This document shows positions 7,357 to 14,311 of a stretch of DNA of 14,311 bases, piece after piece (position 1 is the first letter of the stretch; each line of letters starts with the position of its first letter). The notes under the pieces were generated by a model. That model worked only from the letters and a program-made list of their open reading frames with translations. It did no database searches and was not told where the DNA came from. Both the position numbers and the translations under genes were made by a program. The DNA comes from an uncultured Succinivibrio sp. (GTDB lineage: Bacteria; Pseudomonadota; Gammaproteobacteria; Enterobacterales; Succinivibrionaceae), in NCBI GenBank assembly GCA_902772715.1, contig CACYBT010000207.1:1-14311 (forward strand), written 5' to 3'.

Positions 7357-10300
7357 ATGGAATACATTGGAATTACTAATGAAAATGATTTTTATAGTCA
7401 GCACTATCTTGACGAAATCTTCGAGGGAGATGTTGCAGATCTTCTTAAAAATGAAGCCGCAAAAGTAAAGGCAATAGATGCAGAGATTAAAGAGGCAAAG
7501 AAAAAAGGATTAGAAGGGCCCAAGAGTTATAAAACCGTATGGGACAGACTTTCAGCCTTATCTAAGTTCTATATTCAAAATCTATTTGATCTTGAAACTA
7601 TTAAGGATGAAGATGAACTATTATCTTTGGAAAAGGACCTTTACAAAAAAATTCTGGATGCTTTAGGTTTTTCTCCTTTTGATGACAACGCTTATTGTGA
7701 ATTTACTCTGGGGGATTCCGGGCTTCATCTACCGCTAGTAAAGGAAATTAAATCTTTGAATGGAATTCCTTACCTTTGGATTTTTCACGCAACAACCTTG
7801 GGGAGCCCAAAGGATCTATCTTCAAAGGAAGAAATCGACCCATTGGAGTTAACTGTTCCTATTCATCAGGTATTAGATTTTTTTCCTGATTACAAAGGTG
7901 CTGCAAAGGAATTATCATCTAAAACCTGGCGTGAAATCCTAGAAAAAGGCGTTTTTTCCGAGGAGTACAGTCCTAGATGGATTATTCTTGTTTCTCCTTA
8001 TCAGTGGGTTTTAATTGAGAAAACCAAATTTGCCCAAAGACGTTTTTTAAGATTCAATTGGCAGCAGCTTCTTTCCCGACGAGAAAATCATGTTCTGCAG
8101 GCAACTAGTATCCTTATTGATAGCAATGCTTTTAAGCAGAATGAAGGTGTCTGTCGCCTGGAGATGTTTGATGAAAATTCATTTAAACATGCTCAGGGTG
8201 TATCTCAGGATCTTAAATATGCAATGCGCAGATCTATTGAGCTTCTTGGAAATGAAGCAATTTCTCAGATAAGATTAAAAAGAAAACATGATGGTAAGGG
8301 GTTCTTTTCTGACAAAACAATTGCTATCGATTTAACATCAGAACTTTTAAGATACATGTATCGTCTGCTTTTTATATTTTATGTTGAGGCTAGACCTGAA
8401 TTAAATTATGTCCCAAATAAAGATGATAATTATCAAACTTCATATTCTTTAGAAAGTTTAAGAGAACTTGAATCTGTTCCATTGATTTCTAAAGAAGATC
8501 GAGAAGGTAAATATTTTCATAAAACCATTTCTAATTTATTTTCATTTCTGTCTCAAGGTGTTGGCTTAGAAAATAAAAATAATTTACGAGAGCTACATGG
8601 CAAATTTAGTATTGAAAAACTCAATAGCAAATTATTTGATGATCGAAATATAAAATTATTAAAAGATGTTGAGTTTCCAAATCATGTCCTGCAACAAATT
8701 ATACGATGGATGAGTTTGGCGAATTTTTCGGATGGTAAAGGAAAAAATAAACGCAGTGGTCGAATTTCATACGCTCATCTTGGAGTAAACCAACTTGGTG
8801 CCGTATATGAGGCTCTTTTATCATATCAAGGCTTCTTTGCAGACGAAGATTTATATGAAGTTAAGAAATCAGATGTTAAAGAACTCAATGAGTTAGATAC
8901 TGCGTATTTTGTAAAAGAGTCAGAGTTATCATTTTATAAAGATTCAGAGAAAGTTTATGAAAAAGATCCTTTTAGCAAAGAAAACAGATTAAAGAAGTAT
9001 CCTAAAGGTTCATTTATTTATCGTATGGCAGGAAGAAGTCGAGAGACATCTGCCTCTTACTATACCCCTGAAGTTCTTACTAAATGCGTAGTACAGCATG
9101 CAATTGAGGTTTTAGAACAGCAACAGCTATCTCAATTACCAGATCCAAAGTCAAAAGCAGAAAAGATTTTAACCTGGCGTGTATGTGAGCCTGCTATGGG
9201 ATCTGCAGCTTTCCTCAATGAAGCCACAAATCAACTTGCTGAGCTTTATATGAAATATGCCATGAAGATTCTAGGTGCAGCTCAATTAACGCAAACTCAA
9301 TATAGAGAAGAGTTACAAAAGGTAAAGATGTATATCGCGGATAGAAATCTTTATGGTGTCGATTTAAATCCTACAGCCGTCGAATTGGGAGAAGTTTCTG
9401 TATGGCTTAATGCCTTATCAGCAGATAGATTTGTTCCTAGTTTTGAGGGGCAACTCCTTTGTGGTAATTCATTGCTTGGTTGTAGACGCGAGGTCTATTA
9501 TGCCAGTGATTTAGCTAAATCTATAAAAACAGCAAAAACTCATCCTGTTGGACCAAATGGACTTCAGGATGGAGAAATATGGCATTTTCTGGTTCCTAGT
9601 GATGGTATGGCATTATATAACGATGCCGATGTAAAGAAGATTGTGCCAGAAGAGTTAAAAGAAATTAATGTATGGCGAAAGAACTTTAATGTCAAATTTA
9701 CAGACGATGAACTGATAAAACTTCAGTTGCTATCGAGTCAAATTGAATCGTATTGGCAATCATTTGCTAAAAGATTATCTGAAGTAAGAGAAGTAACAAC
9801 CAACAATTATTCTATATATCAACATCAAGATAAGGCCACCAAAGATTTTCTAGACTATGAAAAACAACTGAAGATATTTAAACAAATTCAGGATAATGAT
9901 GATATTTTTGAGTTTGGAGAATTTCCTCGACTAAGAGCCATAATGAATTACTGGTGTTCTTTATGGTTCTGGCCAATTGAAAAATGGCGATTTCTTCCAT
10001 CAAGAAAAGAATTTATAAATGATGTTTTTGAGCAGCTAAATGCCATAAAGGAGGTTCCCCAAGTACAGGAAAAAGTTCAAACTGATTTGTTTGAAAGTAT
10101 TGAATCTGATTGCTATCAGACAGACTTATTTGATTCTCTTGAAGTTCAAAATCAGGTTAATGATGCTGAGAATAATCCTCGAATTAAGATTGTTCATGAG
10201 TTAACTTCTAAACTGCATTTTCTGCATTGGCCATTGCGTTTTGCTGACTTCTTTATTCCAAGAGAAGATAATCATATTGGCTTTGATCTGACTTTGGGAA

Positions 10301-12273
10301 ATCCTCCTTGGGCAAAAGTTACTTTTGAAAGTGCAAAAATATTAGGAGATCTTGATCCTAAGTATGTAATTCATGATAAAGAATTTAATGCAAAGGCTAT
10401 TCAGGATGTTCTATTGGGGACTAAAGACCTCATCGATAGTAAGACTTTATTTGATAGAATTTCTAATTTAAAGTCATATTGGCTTGAAAGTTATGAGTTT
10501 GCTTCTGGATGTAAGAACTTCTTCAATGATGAAAAGTTATATCCAGAATTAAAAGGAAGTGCTACAGATTTATTTAAGCTTTTTTTACCTAATGTATGGC
10601 GCAATGCTGCTGTTGATGGCGTTCAAGGACTATTGCATCCAGAAACTCCATATACAGAGACGAATGGAACAACATTAAGGGAAAATGTTTACCATAGAAT
10701 AAAGAAGCATTTTTCATTCAGTAATGAGTTGAAGTTGTTTGCTGATGTTGATCATCATACGGAATTCTCAGTAAATATATATGGTAAATACCATGAAGAA
10801 CCTGACTTTATAACAATTAGTAACCTTTTTATTCCAAAAACTATTTCAGATTCGCAAAATCCATCAGATCTTGAAGTTGAAGGTATCAAAGACTCTGAAG
10901 GAAAATGGAATACACAAGGTCATCCTGAACGTATTCTGCATGTTGATAAAAAGGTATTTGATACTATTTCAAAAGTGTTTAGTACAAATCCTAAAGCACC
11001 AATACTCCCAAATATTCATGCTTCAAGTTTGTTATCCATCCTAGAGCATTTTACAGAATGTAAAAGACTGGGGGATTTTGAAATATATATTTCACCAATG
11101 TGGCATGAAACAGGAGCTCAAAAGGATGGAACGATAAAAGCAATTGATGGCAACCATACTGTGTTTCCTTCTAAAGCAGAAGATGTAATTTTAAATGGTG
11201 GGCATCTTTTCGTTGGAAATCCGTTATTTAAAATTCCAGATGATCCTTGTAACAACAATTTACAATGGAGTACGCTAGATCTCACAAGTATTCCTGACGA
11301 TTATCTTCCAAGATGCAAATATCTTCCAAATGTTGATAGTGACGAATATATAAAAAGGATGGATAAGGTTACTTGGTCCAATCAAGCAGTATTTGATTTA
11401 TATAGAATTGCTTACAGAGGAATGGTAGGATGTGATTCGGAAAGATCCTTGACAAGCGCAATTATTCCTCAAGGCTATACTCACATTCATGGAATGCAAC
11501 ATATATCAGCTAAAGATGAACTTGTTGTTATTGCAGGTATTTTTTCATCAATTGTTTCTGATTTCTATGTTAGGACAATTGGAAAAACAAATCTACAACC
11601 TGGATTAATTAGATCTATCCCATTTTCAACATTTACATCAGTTCAAAAGAAAAAATTAATAATTAGAACATTATCTCTTAATTGTTTAACTTCTCATTTT
11701 AAAACTCTTTGGGAAGAAAACTTTGAACCGTCATTTTTGTTTGATAGTTGGTCTTCAGATTCACCTAGTCTAAGTAATTCATTTTTCAGTGCTCTGACAG
11801 TAGATTGGCAACGAAATAATGCATTAAGAACAGATTTAGAAAGACGTCAAGCACTATTGGAAATTGATGTTCTTGTTGCGCAAGCATTCGGTCTAACTCT
11901 CCATGAACTTCAGACCTGTTATCGTCTTGGATTTAGAGTTATGCGTTCTTACGAAGAGAATACTTATTACGATCAGACTGGAAGGATCATATACACTCCA
12001 AACAACTCTCTAGGAATAGGTATCCCATCGAAGGCCAAAAAAGACTCTGACGTTACTTATGCTGTCAATGGTGCTGTTAGAGAAAGTGGTTTAGGATTTG
12101 ATGATGTGAAAGAAATGAATTCAGGCACTGTAACCAAGACCTTTATGGATGACACTCTTCTTGGAGGCCCTCAACAGAGAACGATTACTTACTATGCACC
12201 ATTCTTCAAAAAAGACCGCGTTGAAGATTACGCTAAGGCTTGGCATTATTTTGAAAATCTAGAGGATAACTAA
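7357..12273 (+). CDS. Large DrmMI/Eco57I-like adenine-N6 DNA methyltransferase
   Basis: At 1638 residues this resembles the methylase of class 1 DISARM and the methylase part of type IIG enzymes. It should transfer a methyl group from S-adenosylmethionine to adenine N6 in a specific DNA site, marking host DNA as self. Catalytic-core landmarks are SYYTPE (567-572), motif I EPAMGSAAFL (611-620), the acidic loop YGVDLNP (666-672), and the catalytic motif IV NPPW (982-985). The N-terminal 270 residues form a separate alpha/beta region that I cannot assign; a degenerate nuclease fold as in type IIG enzymes is possible. The C-terminal 600 residues probably hold target recognition, ending with YDQTGRIIYTP near 1541. 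A 371-residue insertion separates motifs I and IV and contains two QTDLF peptides. The next start codon comes 1 nt after this stop, indicating coupled translation. Confidence 0.87.
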   Translation: MEYIGITNENDFYSQHYLDEIFEGDVADLLKNEAAKVKAIDAEIKEAKKKGLEGPKSYKTVWDRLSALSKFYIQNLFDLETIKDEDELLSLEKDLYKKILDALGFSPFDDNAYCEFTLGDSGLHLPLVKEIKSLNGIPYLWIFHATTLGSPKDLSSKEEIDPLELTVPIHQVLDFFPDYKGAAKELSSKTWREILEKGVFSEEYSPRWIILVSPYQWVLIEKTKFAQRRFLRFNWQQLLSRRENHVLQATSILIDSNAFKQNEGVCRLEMFDENSFKHAQGVSQDLKYAMRRSIELLGNEAISQIRLKRKHDGKGFFSDKTIAIDLTSELLRYMYRLLFIFYVEARPELNYVPNKDDNYQTSYSLESLRELESVPLISKEDREGKYFHKTISNLFSFLSQGVGLENKNNLRELHGKFSIEKLNSKLFDDRNIKLLKDVEFPNHVLQQIIRWMSLANFSDGKGKNKRSGRISYAHLGVNQLGAVYEALLSYQGFFADEDLYEVKKSDVKELNELDTAYFVKESELSFYKDSEKVYEKDPFSKENRLKKYPKGSFIYRMAGRSRETSASYYTPEVLTKCVVQHAIEVLEQQQLSQLPDPKSKAEKILTWRVCEPAMGSAAFLNEATNQLAELYMKYAMKILGAAQLTQTQYREELQKVKMYIADRNLYGVDLNPTAVELGEVSVWLNALSADRFVPSFEGQLLCGNSLLGCRREVYYASDLAKSIKTAKTHPVGPNGLQDGEIWHFLVPSDGMALYNDADVKKIVPEELKEINVWRKNFNVKFTDDELIKLQLLSSQIESYWQSFAKRLSEVREVTTNNYSIYQHQDKATKDFLDYEKQLKIFKQIQDNDDIFEFGEFPRLRAIMNYWCSLWFWPIEKWRFLPSRKEFINDVFEQLNAIKEVPQVQEKVQTDLFESIESDCYQTDLFDSLEVQNQVNDAENNPRIKIVHELTSKLHFLHWPLRFADFFIPREDNHIGFDLTLGNPPWAKVTFESAKILGDLDPKYVIHDKEFNAKAIQDVLLGTKDLIDSKTLFDRISNLKSYWLESYEFASGCKNFFNDEKLYPELKGSATDLFKLFLPNVWRNAAVDGVQGLLHPETPYTETNGTTLRENVYHRIKKHFSFSNELKLFADVDHHTEFSVNIYGKYHEEPDFITISNLFIPKTISDSQNPSDLEVEGIKDSEGKWNTQGHPERILHVDKKVFDTISKVFSTNPKAPILPNIHASSLLSILEHFTECKRLGDFEIYISPMWHETGAQKDGTIKAIDGNHTVFPSKAEDVILNGGHLFVGNPLFKIPDDPCNNNLQWSTLDLTSIPDDYLPRCKYLPNVDSDEYIKRMDKVTWSNQAVFDLYRIAYRGMVGCDSERSLTSAIIPQGYTHIHGMQHISAKDELVVIAGIFSSIVSDFYVRTIGKTNLQPGLIRSIPFSTFTSVQKKKLIIRTLSLNCLTSHFKTLWEENFEPSFLFDSWSSDSPSLSNSFFSALTVDWQRNNALRTDLERRQALLEIDVLVAQAFGLTLHELQTCYRLGFRVMRSYEENTYYDQTGRIIYTPNNSLGIGIPSKAKKDSDVTYAVNGAVRESGLGFDDVKEMNSGTVTKTFMDDTLLGGPQQRTITYYAPFFKKDRVEDYAKAWHYFENLEDN
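10078..10131 (+). repeat. Two QTDLF peptides, possible beta-clamp-binding motifs
   Basis: Within the methyltransferase, QTDLF occurs at residues 908-912 and again at 921-925, in the similar contexts QTDLFES and QTDLFDS. They lie in an acidic, probably disordered linker. The pentapeptide resembles the bacterial sliding-clamp-binding consensus QL(S/D)LF and the QADMF of DNA polymerase III alpha. The codons differ between copies (caa act gat ttg ttt against cag aca gac tta ttt), so the peptide rather than the DNA is repeated. Clamp binding is inferred. Confidence 0.5.
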
Positions 12274-12274
12274 T

Positions 12275-14311
12275 ATGATTCCATCAATTGTCGCATCTGA
12301 GGTTGAAAAAGGCATTAAAGATTTTATTAAAGAAGAATTTCCTGTTGCCACTCCATATTTTATCAATGACGAAGGACATAGTATTGTTGATGAATTTATG
12401 AACAGAAAGGACGAACATGGAAATAGTACCTCTATAGTGAAAGGTCCGTGGGCAGAGATTAGGCTACCTTTTAGAATTGCTAAATGTAATGATCTACCAT
12501 TTTCTTATTTAAAATTCGTTCCCTCGGTTGTGGCAAATACACCATATTTACACCAAATCGAAGCATATAAGAGATTAGACTATAAAAATCCAAAATCTAC
12601 AATTATCGCAACAGGAACAGGATCTGGAAAAACCGAGTGTTTCCTGTATCCAATTTTAGAATATTGTCTGCAGAATTCTGATAAAAAAGGTATCAAAGCA
12701 GTAATCATATATCCCATGAATGCTTTGGCCTCTGATCAATCAAGAAGACTTGCAGAACTCATCTATGATATTGAAAAGTATACAGGTAAGAAGATTACAG
12801 CAGGCATATATACTGGAGATAATGCCACACCACAAAATGGAATGAGCAGAGATAACATAATCAGTGATCGCAATGTATTAAGACAGGCTCCTCCGGATAT
12901 TTTGTTAACAAACTACAAAATGCTGGATTTTCTATTGTTAAGACCAGAAGATCAAGCCTTATGGGAAGGAAATGGCCCTGAAATCTGCAAATATTTAGTT
13001 GTTGATGAGCTACATACTTTTGATGGCGCTCAGGGAACCGATTTAAGTTGCCTCATCAGAAGATTAAAAGACCGATTAGGCTTAGGGGCAAGATTGGCCT
13101 GTGTTGGTACATCAGCCACAATGGGAGGCGAGGAGTCTTTAGACGAGCTTTGTGAATATGCTTCTTCCATTTTTTCGACTAATTTTTCATTAGAAGATAA
13201 CTCAATTATTACAGAAAAAAGATTAACTCCCGATGAGTATTTAGATAGTTTTGGGGATTATGTTCCTAAAGGAAATTGGCCTACTCAAAATATTAGTCAG
13301 GCTGATAAATCCTCAATGGCGGCGTACATTAAGGATATTACTACATCAAATTGGTTTCCAAACGATGATTTTGGATTTAGCAGTGAAGGAGAACTTTCGC
13401 CTGAGGCTTGTTATAAATTAGGTAATGCGTTGCCTAATCTTGCTGGATTTAGGCGCCTTATTAAAGATGTTCAAGGCGTATTCAGTGTTGATTCTCTTGC
13501 AGAGGATTGGTATGAGAAAAACATTGGTGATTTAAAATCTCTTTTTTCTCAAAAAGATGAGGGAAAGAAGATTGCAAGAGACTTAATCGAAAGTCTTTTA
13601 GCCTTAATATCCGTTGCCAGAATTAAAAATAATGGTTCTTCAAAAGAAAGGCCCTTTTTAAATGTTCGATGTCAAGTCTGGCTGCGATCTCTTGTTAATG
13701 TTGTAGCCTCAGTAGAAAAACATCCCCATTTGTATTTAGCAGCGGATAGAAGAAATATTACCGATCCGTTGTGTCTGCCTTTAGTTAGTTGTAACTCATG
13801 TGATCAGAATATGTGGGGAGCGGTAATAAAGGGGGAATTACGTGCTGCCGATGCAAGAGTTAGCTCAGATCTGAGAGATTTTTATGACAAGTGGTTTAAG
13901 TCTGAGCCAGATGCATACCTTCTTATTCCGATTAAAGATAGGCATGAATTTGATAGGTTAAATACGCTGCATAAAGGTGAGATTTTCGTTGTTTGTCCCC
14001 ATTGTAAAAAATTGCAACCATTGGATAATTCTGATGCAATTGAGCGTTATTTTTCCGAATATTTATCCTGTCCTAGCTGCCATAGTACAGATTTTGTGGC
14101 TGTATATATTCCAACTTTGCTGAGATACGAAAAAGACGACAATTCCAAAAGAGCAAAAAGAGATGCGCTATGCCCTCATTGTGGATATCGTAATACTCTA
14201 CGAATTATGGGTAGCCGTTCAACTTCATTATCTGCTATTGCAACAGATATTTTAAATGGCAGTAAATTTAACGATGACCACAAGGTTATTGCTTTTAATG
14301 ATTCAGTTCAG
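12275..14311 (+). CDS. Large DEAD/DEAH helicase, DrmA/YprA-like, cut by the window end
   Basis: Open from ATG 12275 to the window edge (679 codons), so the C-terminus is missing. It is a superfamily 2 helicase of the YprA/MrfA/DrmA kind. Visible parts are an N-terminal domain with GPWAEIRLPFR (57-67), a Q-motif-like PYLHQIEAYKRL (90-101), Walker A ATGTGSGKTE (112-121), YPMNALASDQ, LLTNYKMLDFLL, VVDELHTFDGAQGTD with DELH at 244-247, and SAT (280-282). Four CxxC knuckles at C506/C509, C574/C577, C599/C602 and C633/C636 suggest two zinc sites. The second RecA domain must lie beyond the edge. The start is 1 nt after the methyltransferase stop, with GAGG at 12262-12265 as ribosome site. Position and motifs agree with DrmA of class 1 DISARM; an alternative is a roughly 2000-residue helicase carrying its own DUF1998 domain. 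Confidence 0.85.
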   Translation, partial: MIPSIVASEVEKGIKDFIKEEFPVATPYFINDEGHSIVDEFMNRKDEHGNSTSIVKGPWAEIRLPFRIAKCNDLPFSYLKFVPSVVANTPYLHQIEAYKRLDYKNPKSTIIATGTGSGKTECFLYPILEYCLQNSDKKGIKAVIIYPMNALASDQSRRLAELIYDIEKYTGKKITAGIYTGDNATPQNGMSRDNIISDRNVLRQAPPDILLTNYKMLDFLLLRPEDQALWEGNGPEICKYLVVDELHTFDGAQGTDLSCLIRRLKDRLGLGARLACVGTSATMGGEESLDELCEYASSIFSTNFSLEDNSIITEKRLTPDEYLDSFGDYVPKGNWPTQNISQADKSSMAAYIKDITTSNWFPNDDFGFSSEGELSPEACYKLGNALPNLAGFRRLIKDVQGVFSVDSLAEDWYEKNIGDLKSLFSQKDEGKKIARDLIESLLALISVARIKNNGSSKERPFLNVRCQVWLRSLVNVVASVEKHPHLYLAADRRNITDPLCLPLVSCNSCDQNMWGAVIKGELRAADARVSSDLRDFYDKWFKSEPDAYLLIPIKDRHEFDRLNTLHKGEIFVVCPHCKKLQPLDNSDAIERYFSEYLSCPSCHSTDFVAVYIPTLLRYEKDDNSKRAKRDALCPHCGYRNTLRIMGSRSTSLSAIATDILNGSKFNDDHKVIAFNDSVQ

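Noticed and set aside
8090..8272. 60-codon frame inside the methyltransferase gene
   Set aside because: It overlaps the conserved long frame in another phase and has no ribosome site or domain.

Overview
The window looks like chromosomal DNA of a low-GC, probably anaerobic gammaproteobacterium. A soluble Crr-like EIIA protein, a LysR regulator, an AEC carrier and an NhaC antiporter fit that picture. Succinivibrionaceae or other Aeromonadales are possible, but this is a guess from gene content and I cannot confirm the taxon. Coding density is high and no tRNA, rRNA, integrase, transposase or CRISPR array is visible.

Left part (1-2504, + strand): a compact three-gene unit encodes an AEC-family membrane carrier, a stand-alone EIIA-Glc-like protein, and a LysR-type regulator whose start lies 5 nt after the EIIA stop. 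The EIIA-like protein keeps the fold signature and length of Crr, but both catalytic histidines are asparagine. It therefore looks like a regulatory pseudo-enzyme rather than a phosphocarrier. A perfect 8-bp inverted repeat lies upstream of the carrier gene. A 9-bp-stem terminator (2527-2547) separates this unit from the convergent nhaC-type antiporter gene (2553-4109, - strand).

Middle (4110-4492): a 383-bp divergent intergenic region, extremely AT-rich in its centre (about 16% GC over 4261-4380, counted by hand). It holds a nested inverted repeat and a 10-bp palindrome shortly before the next gene.

Right part (4493-14311, + strand): a tightly packed three-gene operon that runs off the window. 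It encodes a SNF2/RapA-type helicase (950 aa), a very large Eco57I/DrmMI-like adenine DNA methyltransferase (1638 aa), and the first 679 residues of a large DEAD/DEAH helicase of the YprA/DrmA/DUF1998 kind with four CxxC knuckles. Helicase, methyltransferase and helicase in this order match the layout of class 1 DISARM (drmD-drmMI-drmA-drmB-drmC), a restriction-type anti-phage system. The assignment to DISARM proper or to a sister system depends on genes beyond the right edge. Unusual details are a T9 tract early in the first defence gene with stops waiting in both slipped frames, and two copies of QTDLF in the methyltransferase that resemble beta-clamp-binding peptides.
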